From assembly GCA_049974825.1 (NCBI GenBank), contig JBNGDJ010000139.1:1-5242 (forward strand): a stretch of 5,242 bases of DNA, in the 5' to 3' direction. Origin of the DNA: JBKHDT01 sp049974825 (GTDB lineage Bacteria; Pseudomonadota; Gammaproteobacteria; Halothiobacillales; Halothiobacillaceae). The notes beneath the pieces are model-generated. The model saw only the letters and a program-made list of their open reading frames with translations, had not been told where the DNA came from and searched no databases. Each line of letters starts with the position of its first letter. Within the stretch, counting starts at the first letter, position 1. Position numbers and translations under genes: made by a program. Positions 1 to 5,025 of the stretch are shown one piece after another.

Positions 1-9
1 CATGCGTGT

Positions 10-57
10 CTGAACGCGTAGCTGGCGTCAGCCCACAAATCCATGGATGGATTTGTG
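10..57. repeat. Two adjacent hairpins, probable fragment of a dispersed intergenic repeat
   Basis: The first hairpin pairs 10-17 with 25-31 (7 bp with one bulged A, 7-base loop). The second pairs CACAAATCCAT (34-44) with ATGGATTTGTG (47-57), a perfect 11-bp inverted repeat around a GG spacer. The second hairpin shares its CAT-two-bases-ATG core with hairpin H1 of the array near 4680 and 4840. The sequence running out of it, ATTTGTGCAGA followed by TTCC, matches the right end of that array (4867-4883) at 15 of 17 ungapped positions. It could serve as a terminator for a gene left of the window, but only a weak T stretch follows (63-65). The pairing is seen directly; family membership is inferred. 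Confidence 0.55.
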
Positions 58-218
58 CAGAGTTTCCTTAGATTGCCACCTGGCGAACGAGGGCTACGGC
101 ACAGGACGAGGCGAGGCATCTCAATCGTGCGGTGCGCGCCGGCAATGACCCGGCTGGCTACGACCCGGCAAGCAAAGGCCTGGAATTTCTGCAAGAATCC
201 GGGCAGGGTCGGACTTGG

Positions 219-231
219 ACCTGGACCAGGT
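219..231. promoter_or_regulatory. Short palindrome, possible operator
   Basis: ACCTGG-A-CCAGGT is a perfect 6-bp inverted repeat around one base. Outer arms CTTG (214-217) and CAAG (234-237) add imperfect symmetry. It lies about 80 bases before the SDR start codon, a position where a repressor or activator could bind. The same stretch can also be read as a chance run of TTGGAC/CTGGAC repeats. No regulator gene is visible in the window to pair with it. Confidence 0.2.
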
Positions 232-303
232 GGCAAGAGACTCTTCGGCCAATGGACCATATCCTTGAGCCGGCACGAAATAGAAAAAGCTTCTTACCGG
301 GCA

Positions 304-307
304 AGGG
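304..307 (+). promoter_or_regulatory. Ribosome binding site of the SDR gene
   Basis: AGGG inside AAGGGAA lies 6 bases before ATG 314. This spacing supports that start codon over any alternative. Confidence 0.7.
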
Positions 308-313
308 AAACTC

Positions 314-1168
314 ATGAGCAAGACGACACGACGGCATGTACTGATCACGGGCTGCTCTTCCGGCATCGGGCGCTGTGTGGCCGAGGGGCTTGCGCAACGC
401 GGGCATCGCGTGATGGCCAGTGCACGTCGCGCCGAAGACGTGGCCGCACTTGAGGCGGCCGGCTTGCCATCGACGAGACTGGACCTGGACGACAGCCAGA
501 GCATTCGGGACGGCTTCACCGAGGCCATGGACCGGCTGGACGGGCGAATCGACGGGCTGTTCAACAACGGCGCCTGGGGACTACCCGGCGCCGTGGAAGA
601 TCTCACGCGCGAAGCGCTGGCAGCCCAGCTCGAGACCAACCTGCTCGGCTGGCTGGAGCTCACCAATCTCGTGATCCCGCCGATGCGCGCGCAGGGCTTC
701 GGACGCATCATCCAGAACAGCTCGGTGCTGGGACTGGCTGCCTTCCCCTACCGGGGTGCCTACGTGGCCAGCAAGTTTGCACTGGAAGGACTAAGCGACA
801 CCCTGCGCCTGGAACTGCGCGGCAGCGGCATCGATGTCTGCCTGATCGAGCCCGGGCCCATCGAAAGTCGTTTCCGAGCCAACGCGCTGACCGCCTTCGA
901 GCGCTGGATCGACCACCAGGGCAGCGTGCACGCGCAAGCCTACCAGGCTCAGCTCGAACGCATGCGAAACCCCGGCCCGGCCGCACCCTTCACCCTGCCG
1001 CCCGAGGCCGTGCTGCGGCGAGTCATTCACGCACTGGAAAGCACTCGCCCTCGGGCACGCTACCCGGTGACCCTGCCCACCCGCCTCTTCGGCACCATGC
1101 GCCGGATACTGCCTACCCGGCTTATGGACCGCCTCCTGCTGGCCGCCTCCGGCGGCGGAAAGCGCTGA
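314..1168 (+). CDS. YbbO-like short-chain dehydrogenase/reductase (SDR family oxidoreductase)
   Basis: This is a cytosolic NAD(P)-dependent oxidoreductase of 284 residues with a Rossmann fold. The cofactor loop TGCSSGIG is at residues 12-19. The structural NN motif appears as NNGA (84-87) instead of the usual NNAG. The catalytic set is N109, S137, Y150 and K154 (YVASK). Arginines at 38-39 after the second strand favour NADP(H). The motif LIEPGPI and the C-terminal stretch RYPVTLPTRLF...LPTRLMDRLL closely resemble E. coli YbbO, reported as an aldehyde reductase, but the substrate here cannot be read from sequence. No signal peptide is visible. The gene has a good ribosome binding site and ends 4 bases before the cardiolipin synthase start, so the two are probably one operon. 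The family call is firm; the YbbO orthology is likely but not proven. Confidence 0.93.
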   Translation: MSKTTRRHVLITGCSSGIGRCVAEGLAQRGHRVMASARRAEDVAALEAAGLPSTRLDLDDSQSIRDGFTEAMDRLDGRIDGLFNNGAWGLPGAVEDLTREALAAQLETNLLGWLELTNLVIPPMRAQGFGRIIQNSSVLGLAAFPYRGAYVASKFALEGLSDTLRLELRGSGIDVCLIEPGPIESRFRANALTAFERWIDHQGSVHAQAYQAQLERMRNPGPAAPFTLPPEAVLRRVIHALESTRPRARYPVTLPTRLFGTMRRILPTRLMDRLLLAASGGGKR

Positions 1169-1172
1169 AACC

Positions 1173-2609
1173 ATGGAAAACCATCTTCACTCCTGGCTGG
1201 CCCTGGGCTATCTCGTCGTTGAGTGGGTCATCCGCCTGGTCATGCTCTTCGTCGTACCCTGGCGCAGACCGCCCTCTTCGGCCACGGCCTGGCTGCTGCT
1301 GGTCTACTTCTGGCCGGTGCCGGGCTTGCTGTTCTATCTCGTCTTGGGCCGCTCCCGCCTGTCTCGCACCCAGCAGGCCCGCATCTCCGAGCTGCGCGGC
1401 CGCCTGCTGCCGACCCTTGGCCACCTCGAAAAGCACCCGTTGGTCGCCCGACCGGACCTGCCGCCGGAGATGGGGCCGGTCGCCCAGCTTTCGCGGCGCA
1501 TAGCGGCCCTGCCCGAGTTCGGCGGCAACCGCATCCGGCTGGTCGATGACAGTAACCAATGGATTCGGCAGCTCACGGACGACATCGACCGCGCGGAACA
1601 TTCCGTGCACCTGCTGTTCTACATCGCGCGCCGTGACGAGCACACGCGGCCTGTCTTCGAGGCGCTGGAGCGGGCAATCGAGCGCGGCGTGACGGTGCGC
1701 CTGCTGGTGGACGACCATGGCAGTGCAGAGGCCCTCTCCGATCTGCGCCAATGGGCCGCGACCACCGGTGCGGCCTTTGCCACCGCCATGCCCCGGGGCG
1801 GGCTGTGGCGGCATAGTTCACGCTTTGACCTGCGCAATCACCGCAAGATCGCGGTGATCGACGGCAAGGTCGGTCACACGGGCTCTCAGAACTTGATCTC
1901 GCCGGACTTTCACGTCGGCATGATCTACGAGGACCTCATGGTCCGGCTGGAAGGCCCGGTGGTGCTGGAACTGCAACTGGTCTTTGCAGGGGACTGGTTC
2001 GTCGAACGGGACGAGTTCCTGTCCGGTGAAGAGCACTTCCCCGCACCGCGGGGCGAGGGCGACATCGTTGCCCAGGGCCTGCCCAGCGGGCCCGAATTTC
2101 CCGACCCGGTCCAGCAGAATCTCATGCTCAGCCTGCTGCATACCGCCACGCGAACGGTCTATCTGGTCACGCCCTATTTTGTACCGGACGAACCGACCCT
2201 GCTGGCACTCAAGTCGGCGGCCCAACGCGGGGTTGACGTGCGGGTGGTCGTCTCCGAGCGACTGGACAGCCGGCCGGTGCAATGGGCCCAGGAAAGCTAC
2301 TACGAGGAACTGCTGGAGGCAGGCGTCTGCATCACCCGCTATCCGGCGGGCTTTCTGCACGTCAAGGCAGCCATTATCGACGGGCAGGTCGTTCAGATCG
2401 GCAGTGCCAATTTCGACGTCCGATCCTTCCTGCTCAACGCCGAATTCGGGCTGCTTTTCTACTCAAGCGAGCTGGCGCTTCAACTGACCCTGGGCTTTCG
2501 TCGCTACGAGGGGCTGGGTGAGCGCCTCGATTACCAGCGATGGCGACAACGCCCCTGGCCGCGCAAGCTGCGCGAAAATGCGGCACGACTGGCCTCGCCC
2601 ATTCTTTGA
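1173..2609 (+). CDS. cls: Cardiolipin synthase (ClsA-type, two phospholipase D domains)
   Basis: The enzyme condenses two phosphatidylglycerol molecules to cardiolipin and glycerol at the inner membrane. The 478-residue product has the usual length and order for bacterial Cls. Two N-terminal membrane helices (about residues 8-28 and 38-58) are followed by two PLD domains. The catalytic HxKxxxxD motifs are complete: H223/K225/D230, followed by GSQN, and H396/K398/D403, followed by GSANFD. The motif WPVPGLLFYLVLG in the second helix is typical of the ClsA N-terminus. The start ATG lies 4 bases after the SDR stop, with GGAAAG (1157-1162) about 10 bases upstream inside the SDR end, suggesting co-transcription and perhaps translational coupling. 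Two helices plus two HKD motifs fit ClsA better than ClsB or ClsC. No defect is seen. Confidence 0.95.
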   Translation: MENHLHSWLALGYLVVEWVIRLVMLFVVPWRRPPSSATAWLLLVYFWPVPGLLFYLVLGRSRLSRTQQARISELRGRLLPTLGHLEKHPLVARPDLPPEMGPVAQLSRRIAALPEFGGNRIRLVDDSNQWIRQLTDDIDRAEHSVHLLFYIARRDEHTRPVFEALERAIERGVTVRLLVDDHGSAEALSDLRQWAATTGAAFATAMPRGGLWRHSSRFDLRNHRKIAVIDGKVGHTGSQNLISPDFHVGMIYEDLMVRLEGPVVLELQLVFAGDWFVERDEFLSGEEHFPAPRGEGDIVAQGLPSGPEFPDPVQQNLMLSLLHTATRTVYLVTPYFVPDEPTLLALKSAAQRGVDVRVVVSERLDSRPVQWAQESYYEELLEAGVCITRYPAGFLHVKAAIIDGQVVQIGSANFDVRSFLLNAEFGLLFYSSELALQLTLGFRRYEGLGERLDYQRWRQRPWPRKLRENAARLASPIL

Positions 2610-2616
2610 ACGACAG

Positions 2617-2638
2617 CCGTCGTGCGCGGCGGCGACGG
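2617..2638. terminator. Weak hairpin between convergent genes, possible bidirectional terminator
   Basis: CCGTCG (2617-2622) pairs with CGACGG (2633-2638) around a 10-base loop, in the 37-base gap between the cls stop and the prenyltransferase stop. Such a position usually needs termination from both sides. The stem is only 6 bp and there is no T tract on either strand, so an intrinsic terminator is doubtful. A competing 5-bp hairpin (ACGAC 2610-2614 with GTCGT 2619-2623) overlaps it. Confidence 0.25.
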
Positions 2639-2646
2639 TTCCCGAC

Positions 2647-3585
2647 TCAGTACCCCCCGGAGGCCAGGCCAAGCCCCGTCAAAACAACCGTGGCCAGCAG
2701 GACGAATGCCGCGTGAGTCCCAATCACGCCACGGATTCCGGCAACGCGCGCCGGATTTTCCACCGCAGATGCGGGCGTCCGGCCTGCGGCTTGCCAGGCC
2801 AGGGGCGCCGCCAGCAGTACCATAAGCAGCGGAGCCGGCAATACGCCAAGAAGGCAAAGCAGCGCCCAGAAACCGAAGGCAAGCGCCATCAACCCGACAA
2901 GCAGCCACCAGGCCCGCTGTTCACCGAACAGCACCACCCAGCTGCGCTTTTTGGCGAGCCGATCCGAAGGCGCGTCTGGGAATTCGTTGACCAGAAGGAT
3001 GGCGGCGACCAGAAGGCCCACAGGCAAACCGGCCCACCAGGCCGCGGCATCCCAGCTGCCAGCCTGAGTGAAATAACTGCCGGCCACGGCCATTGGCCCG
3101 AAAACCAGTGCCACGGTCGGTTCGCCCAGGCCATGGTAGGAAAGCGGCCACGGACCCGCCGAGTAGGCCACACCCAGCAGGATGCCGGCCAGACCAAGCC
3201 ACAGCAGCGACCAGCCAGCAATACTCGCCAGACCAACGCCAAGAAGACTGGAGAAAAGCAGCAGACCAAGCGCCAGTCGGCGCATGCCAGCCACATCCAG
3301 TTGACCCTGCTGAATCACCCGGCTGCCACCGGCAAACGGTGTCAGCGGGGACTCGTTGAGCGTATCCGCACCGCGCCGATGATCTCCCAGATCATTGACC
3401 ACGTTCGCAAAGGCATGCAGGGCCACGGCCGCGGTGATCGCCATCAGGAAGGCCGGCAGAGAGAACGGATACCCCGCCTGCCATGCCAATGCAGTGCCCA
3501 GCAGAACCGGCAGAGCCATGACGGTCAAAAAGCCTGGACGGGTGGCAGTCACCCCATGGCGCAGCAGATCAGTCAAGCAGTGCAT
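2647..3585 (-). CDS. UbiA-family prenyltransferase, MenA-like
   Basis: This is an integral membrane protein of 312 residues with about eight or nine hydrophobic segments. It belongs to the enzymes that transfer a polyprenyl chain to an aromatic or quinone precursor in the cytoplasmic membrane. The first Mg-diphosphate motif is N61, N64, D65, D68 and D74 (NVVNDLGDHRRGAD). The second is N200, D204 and D208 followed by K212/K213 (NEFPDAPSDRLAKK). The segment YSAGPWPLSYHGLGE, followed by FGPMAVAGSYF (141-172), is typical of the MenA branch rather than UbiA proper. No other menaquinone genes are visible, so the acceptor is unknown. I chose ATG 3585 because homologous sequence begins near TRPGF (residues 15-19). 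It overlaps the ParA gene by 17 bases, implying one transcript. An upstream in-frame ATG at 3690 would read far into parA and is unlikely. The ribosome binding site is weak. Confidence 0.88.
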   Translation of the reverse strand: MHCLTDLLRHGVTATRPGFLTVMALPVLLGTALAWQAGYPFSLPAFLMAITAAVALHAFANVVNDLGDHRRGADTLNESPLTPFAGGSRVIQQGQLDVAGMRRLALGLLLFSSLLGVGLASIAGWSLLWLGLAGILLGVAYSAGPWPLSYHGLGEPTVALVFGPMAVAGSYFTQAGSWDAAAWWAGLPVGLLVAAILLVNEFPDAPSDRLAKKRSWVVLFGEQRAWWLLVGLMALAFGFWALLCLLGVLPAPLLMVLLAAPLAWQAAGRTPASAVENPARVAGIRGVIGTHAAFVLLATVVLTGLGLASGGY

Positions 3586-4312
3586 CGACTTGCTGCCAGA
3601 GCGCAAAATAGGCCTGGGCCGCCGGCGTGCGCGGCTGACTGAAAACAGTGGGCATCCGGTCAACACCCATCTGCTCGACCACCGAGGCATAGGGAATCTC
3701 GGCAGGCAGCATCTGGGGAATGCGCCGCCCCGGCCCGGTTCGGAAGCCGCGATGCAGCTGTCGGCGCCGGTCCACCATGCTCAGGAAGGCATGAAAGTGC
3801 TCGGGATGGATCTTTTCCTGGTCCATGTGCTCGACAAGCTGGAACCAGGTGCGCTCCGACAGGTGCGTGGGAATCAGCGGCACCAAAAGCACGTCCGCGG
3901 CCCGGATTACGTTGTCGGCCAGCAGCGACAGCCCCGGCGGACAGTCGATCCATATTTCGTCATATTCGTCATAGAGCGCCTCAAGCATGTGCGCGATCTG
4001 GAACACCCCGTGCTTGAGATCATCCAGTACCCGCTCGGCGTCGCGGTATGACAGGTCGGATGGCAGCAGCCAGAGATTCCGATGCGGCGTGCGGCGAATG
4101 GCCTTGCCCAGCCCCTTGCCCTTGAAGATTTTCCGGATCGAGGGACCATCAACCGCCGCGCTCTTGAGATACCAGGTCGTGGCCGCCTGGGGATCCAGGT
4201 CCCAAATCAGGGTACGACGCCCGTGCAGCGCGGAGAGCGCCGCCAGGTTGACCGCGGCCGCGGTCTTGCCGACTCCGCCCTTGATGGAGAACAGCGCAAT
4301 GGTGTTGGTCAT
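3569..4312 (-). CDS. ParA/MinD-family P-loop ATPase (orphan ParA-like)
   Basis: This is a 247-residue cytosolic ATPase of the deviant Walker A class, which positions DNA, plasmids or protein cargo through nucleoid binding. The P loop KGGVGKT spans residues 11-17, with signature lysine K11 and K16. Walker A' is LIWDLDPQAATTW (35-47) and Walker B is IWIDCPPG (120-127). There is no N-terminal helix-turn-helix extension, as in small type Ib or orphan ParA proteins. The start ATG 4312 directly precedes the conserved first strand (TIALFSIKGG). A longer reading to 4495 would add a low-complexity tail and is rejected. The Shine-Dalgarno sequence is weak. No ParB-like or cargo gene is visible nearby; the downstream overlapping partner is a membrane prenyltransferase. 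A large hairpin array lies upstream. The family is certain and the cargo is unknown. Confidence 0.9.
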   Translation of the reverse strand: MTNTIALFSIKGGVGKTAAAVNLAALSALHGRRTLIWDLDPQAATTWYLKSAAVDGPSIRKIFKGKGLGKAIRRTPHRNLWLLPSDLSYRDAERVLDDLKHGVFQIAHMLEALYDEYDEIWIDCPPGLSLLADNVIRAADVLLVPLIPTHLSERTWFQLVEHMDQEKIHPEHFHAFLSMVDRRRQLHRGFRTGPGRRIPQMLPAEIPYASVVEQMGVDRMPTVFSQPRTPAAQAYFALWQQVDALLD

Positions 4313-4446
4313 GATGACGTCCGCGAACCGGCTTCGAGCATGGCGGGAGGATACCGCAAATCGGCCCGCCACGGGGCAAGTCGGAACGACGATCCGCCCA
4401 CCCCCGGCTGCCGGCTGATTCCCCACCGCGCGCGGCATCGAACAGG
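4313..4446. other. parA upstream region, no gene
   Basis: This leader should carry the minus-strand parA promoter. The best -10-like box on that strand is TATCCT (4351-4356). The nearest -35-like TTGCCC is 20 bases further upstream, so the promoter is not convincing. A 10-codon minus-strand frame (4341-4309) ends in an ATGA overlap with the parA start but lacks a ribosome binding site. Frames that stay open here have no recognisable product. Confidence 0.4.
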
Positions 4447-4569
4447 GGTCAGCATTTGCTGCAGACCTGATCCTCGAAACTCGGCACAAAACCATCCTCG
4501 GGCTTTGTGCCGAAACGTCCGGGCCGATACATGCTCGGCCCGGACTCCGCGATTCAATGGCTTGCGCCA
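4447..4569. repeat. First copy of the 156-bp hairpin unit (interrupted by the gap)
   Basis: It begins with a degenerate H2 (4447-4467, one A-A mismatch and a 5-base loop). H3 follows at 4481-4513 with one mismatch at A4491. H4 at 4517-4545 is a perfect 11-bp stem. H5 begins at 4555 and is cut by the N run after its first four right-arm bases. Confidence 0.85.
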
Positions 4570-4669
4570 NNNNNNNNNNNNNNNNNNNNNNNNNNNNNNN
4601 NNNNNNNNNNNNNNNNNNNNNNNNNNNNNNNNNNNNNNNNNNNNNNNNNNNNNNNNNNNNNNNNNNNNN
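4570..4669. other. Assembly gap of exactly 100 N inside the repeat array
   Basis: The run is exactly 100 N, the usual placeholder for a gap of unknown size. The base before it (4569) corresponds to 4825 in the next copy and the base after it (4670) corresponds to 4826. The flanks therefore join seamlessly in the middle of the H5 right arm. The true content is probably zero or a whole number of 156-bp units. Confidence 0.9.
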
Positions 4670-4825
4670 TTGTGCGGCGGGGCATCCATGCCCCGCGCGG
4701 GAAGGTCTGCATTTGTGCAGACCTGATCCTCGAAACTCGGCACAAAGCCATCCTCAGGCTTTGTGCCGAAACGCCCGGGCCGATACATGCTCGGCCCAGG
4801 CTCCGCGATTCAATGGCTTGCGCCA
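4670..4825. repeat. Complete copy of the 156-bp hairpin unit
   Basis: This is the only copy fully readable in the window. It runs H1-H2-H3-H4-H5 and is followed directly by the partial copy at 4826-4880, which carries H1 and H2 only. Its H4 has one C-A opposition at C4776/A4798, which would be a G-U pair in a minus-strand transcript. Confidence 0.9.
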
Positions 4826-4854
4826 TTGTGCGGCGGGGCATCCATGCCCCGCGC

Positions 4855-4884
4855 GGGAAGGTCTGCATTTGTGCAGACCTTCCC
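4855..4884. terminator. Extended 13-bp hairpin ending the array
   Basis: GGGAAGGTCTGCA (4855-4867) pairs perfectly with TGCAGACCTTCCC (4872-4884) around TTTG. Internal H2 copies pair only 9 bp because their right flank reads GATCC. No T tract follows on either strand, so an intrinsic terminator is possible only in a broad sense. It may instead be the terminal structure of the repeat element. Confidence 0.35.
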
Positions 4885-4934
4885 TGTTAAACTAATGGGC
4901 CTTTGCACGAACGCAGAGACTCTCTGGGGAAGCG

Positions 4935-4963
4935 CTGCACAACCCCTTCCTTGAATTGTGCAG
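4935..4963. repeat. Inverted repeat upstream of ileS
   Basis: CTGCACAA (4935-4942) pairs with TTGTGCAG (4956-4963) around 13 bases. The arm TTGTGCAG is the same 8-mer found in the H2 hairpins of the array (4713-4720, 4869-4876) and at 53-60. It may be a decayed relative of the array or a regulatory element in the ileS leader. Confidence 0.45.
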
Positions 4964-5013
4964 AATGCCGATCAAGCAACTCAAATCAGCCAGCCGAAAT
5001 CACCAGCCGCAGC

Positions 5014-5018
5014 GGAAG
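5014..5018 (+). promoter_or_regulatory. Ribosome binding site of ileS
   Basis: GGAAG lies 7 bases before GTG 5026. It settles the start at this GTG, which also gives the conserved N-terminus SEYKHTLNLP. Confidence 0.75.
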
Positions 5019-5025
5019 TTTTCTC

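Larger units (their letters stand above)
61..313. other. Non-coding leader region upstream of the SDR gene, no convincing gene
   Basis: Several frames are open here on both strands, but none has a good ribosome binding site together with a recognisable protein, and they run out of frame into the SDR gene. Only two items stand out: the short palindrome at 219-231 and the Shine-Dalgarno sequence at 304-307. I see no tRNA-like or riboswitch-like structure and no clear sigma-70 promoter, although the stretch around 276-295 is AT-richer than its surroundings. The promoter of the SDR-cls operon should lie here. Confidence 0.5.
4447..4880. repeat. Tandem array of a 156-bp multi-hairpin unit
   Basis: The unit consists of five inverted repeats in series. 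H1 is GCGGGGCAT/ATGCCCCGC (9 bp, 2-base loop). H2 is AGGTCTGCA/TGCAGACCT (9 bp, loop TTTG). H3 is TCGGCACAAAGCC/GGCTTTGTGCCGA (13 bp, 7-base loop). H4 is an 11-position stem around loop TACATGC. H5 is CAATGGC/GCCATTG (7 bp, loop TTGC). In the complete copy these lie at 4677-4696, 4703-4724, 4737-4769, 4773-4801 and 4811-4828. Linkers are only 3-12 bases. The copy at 4461-4569 matches 4717-4825 with 5 substitutions in 109 bases; 4670-4724 and 4826-4880 are identical. The array starts and ends with an H2 copy. It lies between divergent genes. I do not recognise the family; it is REP/BIME-like in style but much more ordered. Confidence 0.9.
4885..5025. other. ileS leader region, no gene
   Basis: This 141-base stretch contains no credible coding region. 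The AT-richest part, GTTAAACTAAT (4886-4896), could belong to a promoter, but no good -35 and -10 pair is visible. A 44-codon frame from ATG 4965 runs into ileS in another frame and lacks a ribosome binding site. In many gammaproteobacteria ribF precedes ileS; it is absent here. Confidence 0.4.

Noticed and set aside
84..87. Not a base position: residues 84-87 (NNGA) of the SDR as a broken motif
   Set aside because: The NNGA form recurs in SDRs of this type from memory, and the catalytic N, S, Y and K are all present, so I do not regard it as a defect.
43..453. + strand frame overlapping the start of the SDR gene
   Set aside because: It overlaps the firmly identified SDR in another frame, lacks a ribosome binding site, and its composition is low-complexity.
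1122..2360. Long minus-strand frames opposite cls
   Set aside because: They are shadows of the high-GC cls gene with no recognisable protein features.
2518..3642. Long + strand open frame of 374 codons
   Set aside because: It is antisense to the prenyltransferase, rich in Gln, Arg and Pro, and has no domain; the minus-strand protein has clear family motifs.
4309..4341. Ten-codon leader peptide overlapping the parA start by ATGA
   Set aside because: No ribosome binding site precedes its ATG and no attenuator-like structure or codon run is present.
4313..4495. N-terminal extension of the ParA protein to 4495
   Set aside because: The ParA fold begins at MTNTIALFSIKGG (4312). The extension has no recognisable domain, is rich in Arg, Gly and Pro, and runs into the repeat array.
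4447..4880. CRISPR array
   Set aside because: The 156-bp unit is continuous, with no short repeat alternating with unique spacers, and no cas genes are present.
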